From Clostridium rhizosphaerae (GTDB lineage Bacteria > Bacillota > Clostridia > Clostridiales > Clostridiaceae): DNA of 64,000 nucleotides. The stretch covers positions 1-64,000 of the forward strand of contig NZ_JAESWC010000018.1 of the NCBI RefSeq assembly GCF_016765585.1, given 5' to 3'. A program made the position numbers and the translations under genes. Below the pieces are notes generated by a model that worked only from the letters and a program-made list of their open reading frames with translations, searched no databases and was not told the origin of the DNA. This document shows positions 1 to 8,003 of the stretch, one piece after another. Position 1 is the first letter of the stretch; every line of letters starts with the position of its first letter.

Positions 1-197
1 TTCTTTAATTAAGCCTGTCTACAAGCCTATTTCCTCTATAGGTTAGCTTTGCTATTCTCAATTTTGCCCAATATAAATTTTTTTATTAAACCACTTGACT
101 AACATTAGCTGGTTTATATGATGTATGGACGGGTACTAAACTTCGTTGAAAGATGAGACATATTGATCCAATACAAGTTATTACTTCTTATTTTTAA
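1..197. other. Window edge, no gene recognised
   Basis: I see no supported gene here. The position, 3' of the first minus-strand gene, is where the attC site of that cassette would be expected, but no clear pair of TAAC and GTT core boxes with complementary arms can be made out inside the window. Confidence 0.4.
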
Positions 198-749
198 TTA
201 TTTCGGATTTACATAAATATCAAGTCCATATTTTTTGCCTTCATTGATAATTCTATCTGTTTGAAAACGGCTAAGACATTCAGCAAACACATACTTGCTA
301 CTATTCCTAGCTATTTGTAATAACTCTGGTGTACTCTTTTCAATACCCGGAAATATTTTTTTGAGATGAATTATTTGTTTTGTTAATGGAATATTAACAG
401 ACCATTTTATTGCTAAATCAAATCTGGGCGCAAAATGTGGGGTACACTCTAAATTCAACTCAAATTTCTCTCCTGTATCTGAGCATCTATATACTTCTTT
501 ATCATCTTGAATGCTAATTAAAGTTGGTATTGGTCTTTTATCTAATAAATAATTAAGTAATTCTATTCTAACTATTTTGTTTCCGTTTTGTTTCATTTGG
601 TTTATAACAAATTTTGCTTCTTCATTATCTTCAATAATCAGTGCAGCATTGTTAGTTATATTAAATATTGAATAACTATCTTCTGAAGATTTTATAAGTA
701 CATAGTCATCCTTTTTAGATTTCCATAAATATTCATTCTCTTCACTCAA
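198..749 (-). CDS. Unknown cassette protein, 183 aa
   Basis: Reading from a TTG codon at 749 gives 183 residues; a GAGGTGA ribosome site lies about 6 nt upstream, which supports that start. I do not recognise the family. The protein is soluble, with no signal peptide or membrane segment, and mixed alpha/beta in appearance, with an N-terminal half rich in Ile, Asn and Glu. Immediately upstream, at 828-947, is an attC-like palindrome, and the gene points the same way as all the cassette genes to its right, so it is probably another integron cassette. Function unknown; that it is a real gene is fairly sure from length, start site and context. Confidence 0.7.
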   Translation of the reverse strand: MSEENEYLWKSKKDDYVLIKSSEDSYSIFNITNNAALIIEDNEEAKFVINQMKQNGNKIVRIELLNYLLDKRPIPTLISIQDDKEVYRCSDTGEKFELNLECTPHFAPRFDLAIKWSVNIPLTKQIIHLKKIFPGIEKSTPELLQIARNSSKYVFAECLSRFQTDRIINEGKKYGLDIYVNPK

Positions 750-827
750 GCTTATTCACCTCGTCAAATATATTAGAATGCTTATATCTGTGTATAGAAA
801 TATAAATTTTCTATAGTCCATATGTCA

Positions 828-947
828 TATAACACTTAGTAGTGTATTTGAAGTAAAGCACGCTTTTAATCAACACCTATAAACAAAAGTTGCAGGCTCT
901 AACTAAAAAATTAAATCATGCTCTATTTCAAATACGCTTAGTTGAAC
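828..947 (-). repeat. attC-like site
   Basis: The plus strand begins with TATAAC and ends with GTTGAAC. The inner arms GTATTTGAAGTAAAGCA and TGCTCTATTTCAAATAC pair with a single-base bulge. The layout is that of an integron attC site read on the minus strand. The right core deviates from the usual GTTAG form, and the presumed end of the IS91-type element begins directly after the final GAAC. Confidence 0.55.
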
Positions 948-1126
948 GAAGCCGGTTAGGCTGTCTATGGTATTTCAATTTTTCACACCCATCACAACAG
1001 AATAACTTAGACATCGTAATTATAATTTTACCATATTTGTCCTAGAACTCTATCTATATTTTTGAAATATTTTGACATATTCATGCTATTTAGATACACT
1101 TTCCCCCTCCCCAAGCAACCTTCGGT

Positions 1127-2308
1127 TTATGAAGTTTTTATTTTCACTGGATGAGAGCATGCTGTAGGCCGTAAGCTAGCCGTTCTTTTCATTATTCCGA
1201 TTTCGCAGCATGGACATTTTGATATATCTTTCCCCCAAATCTTTAGTATCAGTTCTTCTACACTTAACCTCTTGTTCCTTTCTAAACTCATCGTAGTCTT
1301 AGTATTAGTCAATCTTTTGCAGTCCTTCAGCTTTGTCTTCCTATTTCTGTTGCCAAGTATTCCATAGTGTCTTATCTTAACAAACTTGTCGGGCAGAATG
1401 TGCATCAGGAATCTCCTTATGAACTCCTCAGAGGGCACAGTCATTAGCTTATCCTTATTATCCCTGTAATCTCTCCACTTATATGTAACAAAACCATTCT
1501 CACAAGATACTATTCTGTTGTTTGATATAGCTACTCTATGAGTGTATCTGCCAAGATACTGAAGCACATACTCGGCAGTCTTGAATGGGGCTTTACAGTA
1601 AACAACCCAATCCTTTTGCCTTAAGCCTTCCATAACATACAAAAACACATCTGCTTTTGACAGCTCTTCTATTTCGCCCATGAATTTTAGCTCTTTACTG
1701 AAATATGCGTTCTGAAGGTATGCTATAAACTTTCCTTTGAATTTCTTAGATAATACCCTAACGGGGATAAAGAATTTCTTTTTTGAGTTTATCCACCTTA
1801 CTCCACTTGCTGAAAGTCCTCCTGAGGGTACTATGCAGTGTATATGAGGGTGAAACATAAGATTTTGCCCCCATGTATGAAGAAGCGCAGTAATGCCTAC
1901 TTGAGCTCCAAGATATTTAGGATTTAAAGCAAGCTCAAGAAGAGTTTCAGAAACAGCTCTGAATAGTATTTTATATACAACCTCCTGGTTTCTGAGTGCT
2001 ATCGCACTAAGTTCTGATGGCAGAGTAAAAACAACATGAAAGTAGGCCACGGATAGCAAATCAGCCTTGCGATTCTCAAGCCACTGCTCTCTAGCAAGGC
2101 TTTGACATTTTGGACAATGTCTGTTACGGCAGGAATTATAGGAAATCCTAGTATGTCCACATTCATCACACTTATCAACATGTCCTCCAAGTGCAGAGGT
2201 TCTGCAGGCCTCTATTGAGCTCATGGCCTTAAGCTGATTAAGCGGCAGCTTATGATTTTGACGATACCTAGAGCCAAATTGCTGAAATATATTTTGTACT
2301 TCAATCAT
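1127..2308 (-). CDS. IS91-family rolling-circle transposase
   Basis: 393 residues. The N-terminal zinc-binding region, about residues 35-70, carries the spaced cysteines CDECGH and CRNRHCPKC, which is the hallmark of the IS91/IS801 group. It is followed by the VVFTLPSEL segment and HPHIHCIVPSGG, the HUH motif of this Y2/HUH nuclease class. A late CPCC pair is also present. It acts as a single-strand nickase for rolling-circle transposition. It starts 10 nt after the recombinase gene ends, so both are probably one transcript. It looks intact. Confidence 0.92.
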   Translation of the reverse strand: MIEVQNIFQQFGSRYRQNHKLPLNQLKAMSSIEACRTSALGGHVDKCDECGHTRISYNSCRNRHCPKCQSLAREQWLENRKADLLSVAYFHVVFTLPSELSAIALRNQEVVYKILFRAVSETLLELALNPKYLGAQVGITALLHTWGQNLMFHPHIHCIVPSGGLSASGVRWINSKKKFFIPVRVLSKKFKGKFIAYLQNAYFSKELKFMGEIEELSKADVFLYVMEGLRQKDWVVYCKAPFKTAEYVLQYLGRYTHRVAISNNRIVSCENGFVTYKWRDYRDNKDKLMTVPSEEFIRRFLMHILPDKFVKIRHYGILGNRNRKTKLKDCKRLTNTKTTMSLERNKRLSVEELILKIWGKDISKCPCCEIGIMKRTASLRPTACSHPVKIKTS

Positions 2309-2318
2309 GCTCGTACCA

Positions 2319-3149
2319 TTAAAGCATATCTAGAGGGCTTTTTATGTTTCTGATTTTCATATTGGTCATATGGAGGTATATACTTGTGGACTTTATATTA
2401 GTATGACCCAAGAGCCTTTGTATATAGTAGATGTCTACTCCGCTTTCGAGAAGGTGGGTTGCAAAGCAATGCCTTAAGGTGTGTACTGTTGCAGGCTTTG
2501 CTATCCCAACCTTATGCACAGCTTTGTCCATCATCTTTTCAACACTTCGTGTTGTAAGCGGCTTATCTTTGTCTTGTCCGGGAAAAAGCCAGTCTATAGG
2601 TCTGAAATATTTAAAGTAGTCTCTTAGAAGTTTAAGATTTCCGTCTGAAAGTAACGTAAGTCTATCCTTACTTCCCTTGCCTTGTCTTACTCTTATCTGC
2701 ATATTTGTACTGTCTATGTCTGATATCTTTAAGTTTACAACTTCACTAACCCTTAGGCCTGCGGCATAAATAGTAGTTAAAATAGCCTTGTGTTTTAAGT
2801 TTCTAACAGACTCTAATATATCTTTAACTTCCTTTTGGGATAGTACTTGTGGCAGCCTCTTTTCCTTCTTTGTCCTCGGTATTTTTTTCATGTCCCATTG
2901 TTTATTGAGAGTAGTCTCATAAAGAAATTTTAATCCACTATAAGCCTGATTCACAAAGGACTTGCTTAGATTTCTTTCAGAGATGAGATAATGGAGATAG
3001 GCTTTGATATCTTCAGTATCCAGTAGCTCTGGCGACTTGTTGTAGTGCTTGGCAAACAATGCTACATGGCTTAGATATGATTGTTGGGTACTAGGGCTGA
3101 AACCCTTAAGTTCCATGTCTCTTTTGAATTGTTCTCTTAATTTTGTCAT
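2319..3149 (-). CDS. Tyrosine recombinase of the IS91-type element
   Basis: 276 residues with an N-terminal SAM-like core-binding domain (about 1-90) and a C-terminal catalytic domain. Visible catalytic parts are the first Arg in GLRVSEV, HTLRH, LLGHTN and the tyrosine in SIYLHM. The tail, ending IKSPLDML, resembles IntI tails. Integron integrases carry an extra helix-forming insert between conserved patches II and III, and here the corresponding stretch runs directly from the strand region to HTLRH without it. I therefore call it the partner recombinase of the IS91 element and not an IntI. A strong AAGGAG site precedes the ATG. Confidence 0.88.
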   Translation of the reverse strand: MTKLREQFKRDMELKGFSPSTQQSYLSHVALFAKHYNKSPELLDTEDIKAYLHYLISERNLSKSFVNQAYSGLKFLYETTLNKQWDMKKIPRTKKEKRLPQVLSQKEVKDILESVRNLKHKAILTTIYAAGLRVSEVVNLKISDIDSTNMQIRVRQGKGSKDRLTLLSDGNLKLLRDYFKYFRPIDWLFPGQDKDKPLTTRSVEKMMDKAVHKVGIAKPATVHTLRHCFATHLLESGVDIYYIQRLLGHTNIKSTSIYLHMTNMKIRNIKSPLDML

Positions 3150-3293
3150 AATAAAAACTCCTTTTTATATTAAGATTTTTGAATCTTATACAAAAGGAGT
3201 TATTTCCACATTCTAGTATTTAAAACACTTTATTAAATTTTATAATAAATCTTAAGTTGTTGCATATTCCCCACCGCACTCAGTGCGGTTTAG

Positions 3294-3352
3294 TTCAACA
3301 TGCGGCATTTGCGAACCTGTTTCGCAAATGCTTAACTATATCTGATAATTCC
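3294..3352 (-). repeat. Truncated copy of the divergent attC-like repeat
   Basis: Contains GCGAACCTGTTTCGC followed by CTTAACTATAtCTGATAATTCC, shared with the copies at 7.73 kb and 28.1 kb. The first half of the repeat is missing, apparently replaced by the IS91-type element. In this copy the remaining part folds into a new hairpin with GCATTTGCGAA arms. Confidence 0.4.
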
Positions 3353-3436
3353 ATAGTGAGTAATATTATACAGTCCTGCATTAACTGCAACAACTTGATT
3401 AATATAACCCATAAGAGATTCTGAACTAATTACTTT

Positions 3437-3666
3437 TCACGGAATATTTCCATAGCCTGTCCCGGAGCGTAATATACTTGCTCCATCATCATCTTCAAGT
3501 ATTTCTGCTAGTGTTCGATTATCACACATGCTATTAGAAAGAGTTGAAATAAATTCTTCAACTTGTTTTTCAGTTTTTAGCAACTTTTTTTGTATAATTC
3601 CCAAGGAATTTGCTTACCAAAATCTGATTCACATTCATAATTGATCTCACAATGATATTCAAGCAA
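3437..3666 (-). pseudogene. Frameshifted small gene, unknown family
   Basis: Reading the minus strand from a TTG at 3666, with an AAGGAG site just before it, gives about 28 residues up to a run of seven A. After a one-base shift the frame stays open for about 50 further residues (through EKQVEEFISTLSNSMC) to a stop at 3437. One extra A in the homopolymer would restore a protein of about 78 residues. I do not recognise it. It lies directly downstream of the TIGR04076-like gene and ends close to the IS91-truncated repeat. A sequencing error in the A run is a possible alternative to a real mutation. Confidence 0.5.
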
Positions 3667-3689
3667 GGTCTCCTTATATTTTGAAATGT

Positions 3690-3941
3690 CTATTTTTCTA
3701 TATATTCACCATGAATACATACTCTCCCATTATCTGGACATCTTGCGTCAAATTGTTTTGAACGACTATTTCCATAGTCTAAATCTGCACCATTTTGCAA
3801 AGCATAAACATAAGGATATATGCAATTCCAAAACTCATGGCATAATGGAGGACATAAATCTTCTACTATGTATTCATCACCTTTTTTGAAATAACCACCT
3901 CTACATTTACTTTCAGTTACTGTTAGTTTTACTTTTCCCAT
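3690..3941 (-). CDS. TIGR04076-family small Cys-rich protein
   Basis: 83 residues with conserved cysteines: SKCRGGY near the N-terminus, EDLCPPLCHEFW in the middle and ARCPDNGRVCIHGE near the end. This pattern fits the TIGR04076 family of small proteins of unknown function; metal or cofactor binding by the cysteines is an inference. An AGGAAAAAG site precedes the ATG. A longer relative sits at 15332-15679 in the same array. It lies 99 bp downstream of the LysE-type gene with no attC between them, so the two may share a cassette or have lost the site. Confidence 0.75.
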   Translation of the reverse strand: MGKVKLTVTESKCRGGYFKKGDEYIVEDLCPPLCHEFWNCIYPYVYALQNGADLDYGNSRSKQFDARCPDNGRVCIHGEYIEK

Positions 3942-4040
3942 TGTACTTTTTCCTCCATAAATTCCATTTATCTAACTCACAATATCTTATTATCATTCAT
4001 TTGCATTATTAGCTAACCATATATAAGCATTATTCACCAC

Positions 4041-4646
4041 TTACTTTTTTAACAATAATTTTATTCCAAAGTAAATAAGAATGATACCTACTGAAAAGTT
4101 AAGAATTTGAATAATTATTTGTGGTAAGAACCCACTTAAAATGCTCCCCAAAAACGCTACAATTGTCAAAAATGATATTGTAGACAGGATGCATCCAATC
4201 CCAAAAAAAACAAGTTGTTTTTTGCTAAAATCATTTTCAGCAACTTGAGATGAGAATACACTCCCCCAAAAGATAATAGTCAGCGGGTTTGATGCAGTTA
4301 AAAGTACACCTTGGAGGAAAACACTGTGATTAGTCGCATTTGAGAATAATGTTAAATCTGGCAATAATGTAAAACCAAATGCTCCCGTTGCTGTATTTAT
4401 CCCAAACAGTACTAATACAATACACCCTAATACTTTAATGGTGGTTTTAATCTTTTCTTTATTAATAATCATGGCGACACCAAGACCAGATAATATTATG
4501 TATAGCCCATCAATAAGAGAAATTGCCATAACAAGCGATAGACCCATCAAAAAGCCATATGTAGTTGAACTGTTAAATACCATTAAGCACATTGGGCCAA
4601 CAGCAAGTTGTAATAACATTCCAAACTTAAATCCCTTAAAAATCAT
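4041..4646 (-). CDS. LysE-family amino-acid exporter
   Basis: 201 residues, strongly hydrophobic, with about six predicted membrane segments. The first segment carries the LQLAVGPMCLMVF stretch matching the GPxx motif of LysE/RhtB translocators, and NPLTIIFWGSVF lies in the fourth, where the family has its NP(K/L) motif. It is therefore a likely inner-membrane exporter of an amino acid or related small molecule; the substrate cannot be read from sequence. GGAGGACAAGAA precedes the ATG. It is a full-length, typical cassette-sized gene with its own ribosome site. Confidence 0.85.
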   Translation of the reverse strand: MIFKGFKFGMLLQLAVGPMCLMVFNSSTTYGFLMGLSLVMAISLIDGLYIILSGLGVAMIINKEKIKTTIKVLGCIVLVLFGINTATGAFGFTLLPDLTLFSNATNHSVFLQGVLLTASNPLTIIFWGSVFSSQVAENDFSKKQLVFFGIGCILSTISFLTIVAFLGSILSGFLPQIIIQILNFSVGIILIYFGIKLLLKK

Positions 4647-4788
4647 TTCTTGTCCTCCGATTTATGAATAATATCTATTCCGCATTGTTTTACTATTGCA
4701 AATTAACCCTATTATAATGTTGAAATTGGAGGCAGCTTTGATGGGGTGCTTTTATTGGGCCATAAAAGAATATTCCTAGTTACAGAAA

Positions 4789-5096
4789 TTAATTATTAAA
4801 TATCTCAACTGTAATATCAGCATCATTTTTATTATAAAACTTTATACTGTTAATATCTAAAAATGTCCTTTCTGTTTCAGAAGGCACTGAGCAATATGCC
4901 ATATAGTATTCCTGCTTTGGAATAGTAATCTTGTACTCTTTATTTTCTAATAGTACACTTGCATATGAAATTTTATTATCATAGTTTTTACCCTTTAGAA
5001 TAAGATATTTTCCTCTATTTGTCTTAACTATTTCATCTCTAAAAGAGCCATTACCATATCCTGTAGTGTCAATTTTGTATTTATTATTAATTCCTT
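4789..5096 (-). pseudogene. Promoterless or 5'-truncated cassette ORF
   Basis: An open frame of about 100 codons without a usable start, reading GYGNGSFRDEIVK near its beginning and ITVEIFNN at its end. The cassette junction, core box at 5111-5114, is only 15-20 bp upstream. The ATG right after the junction (ATGAATAAT) leads to a stop after seven codons in another frame. It is therefore either a frameshifted gene or one that lost its 5' end during cassette formation. The product looks like a secreted or lipoprotein-type beta-rich domain; the family is not recognised. Confidence 0.5.
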
Positions 5097-5108
5097 AAAA
5101 TATTATTC

Positions 5109-5178
5109 ATTAACGTTTCTTGCTGCCGACGTTCCTGAACCTAGTGCGATGCCTTTGGTGAAGAAATGTTCCTTGGCA
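5109..5178 (-). repeat. Partial attC site, one arm only
   Basis: TTAACGTTTCTTGCTGCCGACG and the inner block CCTGAACCTAGTGCGATGCC...TTGGTGAAG match the left half of the full sites at 6.06 and 25.08 kb. The closing half, with the complementary GGCAGCA and GTTA box, is absent before the LspA-like gene ends at 5185. A 3' deletion of the site is likely. Confidence 0.6.
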
Positions 5179-5184
5179 ATGGTT

Positions 5185-5718
5185 TTAAGATTTCCGTAGA
5201 ATATACTTGGAAAAATCTCTTAGCATATTTTTATCATCAATTTGTTTTAAAACACTGTTTTCTAAAACTAAAGAGAATAGCATTAATCCAATAAAAATAT
5301 CAATGTATACATCTTTTAAGTCGAAGGTAAAAAAACCATTTACTAATATATAATCTAAACTGCCATTCCAAAAGATTTTATCAATTAGTGAACACATAGC
5401 ACCAGAAAATATAAAAGCAAACATAATATTTATAATTTTATTTGTGCCTAATTTCGTATTTAGATATTTATAAAACAAATATATTAATATGATCATAATT
5501 ATCACTAATATAATATGTATCCATTTACCCACATTTAATTGCAACATAGAATTAACCCATGAATAATCCCTATTAAACATTGGCTTAAAATATAGCAAAG
5601 GAGGTAATATAGGCAATCTTTTATTAAGAAAATTATAATTAATTATTATTTTAATAACTTGCTCTATTGTTATTAATAAGGCCACACCTGTCCAAGTTTT
5701 TTTATTCTCTATCTTCAT
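5185..5718 (-). CDS. Signal peptidase II-like membrane protein
   Basis: 177 residues with four hydrophobic segments (about 10-28, 66-86, 95-112 and 138-152). The order of conserved aspartates matches LspA: SGAMCSLIDK (D113) and FTFDLKDVYIDI (D136), the pair that cleaves lipoprotein signal peptides in this aspartic protease family. The flanking residues differ from the usual GNxxDR and FNxAD, so it may be a divergent relative and not the housekeeping enzyme. AGGTGG precedes the ATG. Its attC on the 3' side is truncated. It acts at the cytoplasmic membrane. Confidence 0.7.
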   Translation of the reverse strand: MKIENKKTWTGVALLITIEQVIKIIINYNFLNKRLPILPPLLYFKPMFNRDYSWVNSMLQLNVGKWIHIILVIIMIILIYLFYKYLNTKLGTNKIINIMFAFIFSGAMCSLIDKIFWNGSLDYILVNGFFTFDLKDVYIDIFIGLMLFSLVLENSVLKQIDDKNMLRDFSKYILRKS

Positions 5719-6056
5719 GTTTCTCTATACCACCTAATCTAAATTATTTTTTCTACTATGTCCTAAACAAAATCTTATAAGGTTTTAATATTGATTGATT
5801 TTAGTAGCTACAGCCAATATTACCATACATATAATTATGACTAAAGATATCCATCTACTTATGCTTGCACCTAAATTATTTTTGAACTTATACCATATAA
5901 GAAGATTACTAAGCAACTATACTTACACTATGAATACCTTATGCTGCCTGCTAATATATTTTTTCAGCCTCCTTCTTAATAGGTACATAATTACTATTGA
6001 GTCTTAGTAAAATTATTAAAGACTTTGAACTGTAAGAATTTTTATACAAAATTACA
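5719..6056. other. Upstream region with a small membrane ORF remnant
   Basis: 338 bp without a supported gene. On the minus strand, ending with a stop near 5785, about 45 codons read as one charged stretch and one hydrophobic helix (WISLVIIICMVILAVAT). No good start is seen, as a stop lies just before the only TTG. It may be leader or the remains of a small membrane gene in the cassette. Confidence 0.3.
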
Positions 6057-6229
6057 TATAACATCTTGTGCTGCCTACATTTCCGAACCCTAGCACGACG
6101 CGCTTGGTGAAGGGATGTGCCTTGGCGTCATTACACATTAAGCCTATATATTGATTATAAACCATATACTTACACAGCACTATATAAAAAAGTCCTCCAG
6201 CCAGGGCGGACGGCAGCATTTTGTTATAT
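6057..6229 (-). repeat. attC site, long form (about 173 bp)
   Basis: TATAACATCTTGTGCTGCC at one end pairs with GGCAGCATTTTGTTATATG at the other. The interior carries the CCTAG...CGCTTGGTGAAGG block and an AT-rich extension, AAACCATATACTTACACA, shared with the site at 25.08 kb. It lies directly 3' of the histidine-phosphatase gene, as expected for a cassette attC. Confidence 0.85.
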
Positions 6230-6282
6230 GTATTATTAAGTTATTCACTTTAAATAGAGCTAGTTTTAATTGCTTGTTATAT

Positions 6283-6819
6283 TTATATTATGTATTCATC
6301 ATATTCACAGTTTTTGAGAACATATTTAGAAAAGTCAACCTCTGATGCATTATTAAAATATTTATAAATAACCTTTGATATATATCCATGTGTTACAATA
6401 AGCACATTTTTATCTTTTGAATAATCATTGAGTATTGTATGTAACGCCTTATGCACTCTCTTTTCCACAGTCTCCAAAGTTTCTGCACCATCAGGCGAGT
6501 TTGCTTCCCACATCAAAGGATATTGATTTTTAGCCTCTTCTCTTGTTAACCCCTCATAAACCCCCACACATTTTTCAACAAGTTCATTCATTTCTATAAA
6601 TGGGAGTTTCATTTCATTACTGATGATTCTCGCTGTTTCTTTTGCTCTTTTTAATGTTGACGAAATGATAATATCGATAGACATATCTTTAAGCTTTTCA
6701 GCTAGTATTTTTGCTTGCTCATAACCTTTATCATTTAACTCTATGTCCGTACTTCCGGTATATCTACCCTCCACATTATAATTTGTTTCTTCATGCCTAA
6801 CCACTATTAACTTCCCCAT
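6283..6819 (-). CDS. Histidine phosphatase family protein (phosphoglycerate-mutase-like)
   Basis: 178 residues. VVRHEETNYN at residues 6-15 is the RHG-type motif with Glu in place of Gly, with the catalytic His phosphorylated during turnover. GRYTGSTDIELNDKGYEQA and SSTLKRAKETA supply the second Arg, and LIVTHGY near residue 143 the second His. A cytosolic phosphatase acting on a small phosphorylated compound is likely; the exact substrate is unknown. A GGGGGGAAC-type site precedes the ATG. It is the sole gene of its cassette. Confidence 0.88.
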   Translation of the reverse strand: MGKLIVVRHEETNYNVEGRYTGSTDIELNDKGYEQAKILAEKLKDMSIDIIISSTLKRAKETARIISNEMKLPFIEMNELVEKCVGVYEGLTREEAKNQYPLMWEANSPDGAETLETVEKRVHKALHTILNDYSKDKNVLIVTHGYISKVIYKYFNNASEVDFSKYVLKNCEYDEYII

Positions 6820-6923
6820 AGTGTTCCCCCCTCAATTTTCAACCTTTAATTTAAATAGATTTCTTGGCTAAGATAAATCATATATAGATCTATGCTCTGG
6901 CAATCTATTTATACAAAATTACA

Positions 6924-7036
6924 TATAACGTTTCTAATTTCCGATACCGAGAAGCTTAGAAAGCTCTTTTCTTAGCTTCGCAGGTATAGCTTGGCTATCT
7001 TTTCAAGCGAAGCTGAACGGAAATTTTTTGTTATCT
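6924..7036 (-). repeat. attC site
   Basis: TATAACGTTTCTAATTTCCG pairs with CGGAAATTTTTTGTTATCTG. The interior has GAGAAGCTTAGAAAG...CTTCGCAGGT, a block shared with the sites at 15.81, 16.76, 18.07 and 19.82 kb. Confidence 0.88.
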
Positions 7037-7142
7037 GTAGTTTTTGCAACTACACTTTAAAAGCCACTATCCAAAATAGTCTTTTATAGGTTAGCGATCT
7101 CTGAAAGTTTCGAAATAAAGCTTACGCCTATAATATATGGTT

Positions 7143-7619
7143 TTATTCTTTCGAAGTAATGTGTTCGATTCCAGTCATGATTGCTGATAGTTTCGTTTTA
7201 AAAAACTCGGGAAACACATGAAACTGTTCTAAATTCTCAATAGGCAACCAATGCAAATGTTCTTTTGCTCCTTGGTCTCCATAGCTTTTACATACAAAAT
7301 TCTCATTGTTGTTTTCTTTCATCAAATAGAAGAAGGCAATTTCATGATAATGTTCTCTTGTTATTTCTTCACGAAAAAAGTGTTCGTGGATAAAGGCTAA
7401 CCTGTCAATTTCAAATTTAATACCAGTTTCCTCAAATGTCTCACGAACAACAGCTTCTTCGGATGTTTCATTTAATTTTACTCTTCCACCAACTGAATAA
7501 TAATAAGGTGCACTATCATTTTTAATCATAAGTATTTTTTTGTCTCTTATTATAATTGCTCCAACCCTGTAATTAAATGTCCCTTTACTAGTTTTAAATG
7601 TCAAATCTTGCTTATCCAT
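7143..7619 (-). CDS. NUDIX hydrolase
   Basis: The start at 7619 (MDKQDLTFK) is preferred over an upstream ATG at 7679 because GGGGGAATTACA precedes it and it aligns with the start of its paralogue at 12302-12772. The Nudix box is complete: GGRVKLNETSEEAVVRETFEETGI. The protein would hydrolyse a nucleoside diphosphate linked to another moiety; the substrate is unknown. Both NUDIX proteins of this array share most residues and end in GIEHI(T/V)SKE, so they descend from one gene but occupy separate cassettes with different attC sites. Confidence 0.88.
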   Translation of the reverse strand: MDKQDLTFKTSKGTFNYRVGAIIIRDKKILMIKNDSAPYYYSVGGRVKLNETSEEAVVRETFEETGIKFEIDRLAFIHEHFFREEITREHYHEIAFFYLMKENNNENFVCKSYGDQGAKEHLHWLPIENLEQFHVFPEFFKTKLSAIMTGIEHITSKE

Positions 7620-7729
7620 TGTAATTCCCCCATTAGGTAAATTATATTTGTATCGTAATATTCTACAATTGTGTCTCAATAAATAATTTTAAAAACCTTT
7701 GAGCTATTACTCTGTTTTTCAAAAATTAT

Positions 7730-7820
7730 ATCTAACTATTAAAACAAAAACAGGTTCGCTAAATATGCTATATTTAGTTAGACTCGCAACCTGTTTCACT
7801 AATTATTAACTATAACTGAT
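7730..7820 (-). repeat. Divergent attC-like repeat with small ORF tail
   Basis: TCTAACTATT at one end (GTTAGAT on the gene strand, a perfect right core). The arms AACAGGTTCGC and GCAACCTGTTT pair, with an inner AAATATG/CATATTTA-type hairpin. The opposite end, TTAACTATAAC, lacks a normal core. On the gene strand a 23-codon ORF (7799-7870), starting MSKKQM after AAAGGAGG and continuing GNLLRTKELSVIV, runs into the repeat. A closely similar tail is at 28172-28228. Confidence 0.5.
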
Positions 7821-8003
7821 AATTCCTTAGTGCGTAATAAATTACCACTATCCATTTGCTTCTTTGACATATTTATATCCTCCTTTTTTGATTAACTCAC
7901 AGTATTTTACACTCGCGAAACAATATTTTACTATCGCGCCATATACGAAAATTATGAACCAACTAAACTTTATATTATGCTCATTATAGGTTTCAATTCT
8001 ATC

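Larger units (their letters stand above)
948..3303 (-). mobile_element. IS91-type element with transposase and tyrosine recombinase
   Basis: Two minus-strand genes, a tyrosine recombinase followed 10 nt later by an IS91-family transposase, form the usual two-gene IS91-type unit. IS91 elements insert next to a GAAC or CAAG tetranucleotide at the end downstream of the transposase. Here that end abuts GAAC at 944-947. The other end holds a short hairpin, CCGCACTCAGTGCGG, near 3273-3287. No target duplication is expected for rolling-circle elements and none is seen. Both ends are estimates. Confidence 0.55.

Noticed and set aside
2319-3149. Tyrosine recombinase as an integron integrase
   Set aside because: It lacks the IntI-specific insert between patches II and III and sits in tandem with an IS91 transposase, so it is better explained as the partner of that element.
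5795-6007. 70-residue plus-strand ORF before the attC at 6.06 kb
   Set aside because: It opposes the cassette direction and has no ribosome site; hydrophobic AT-rich reading expected by chance.
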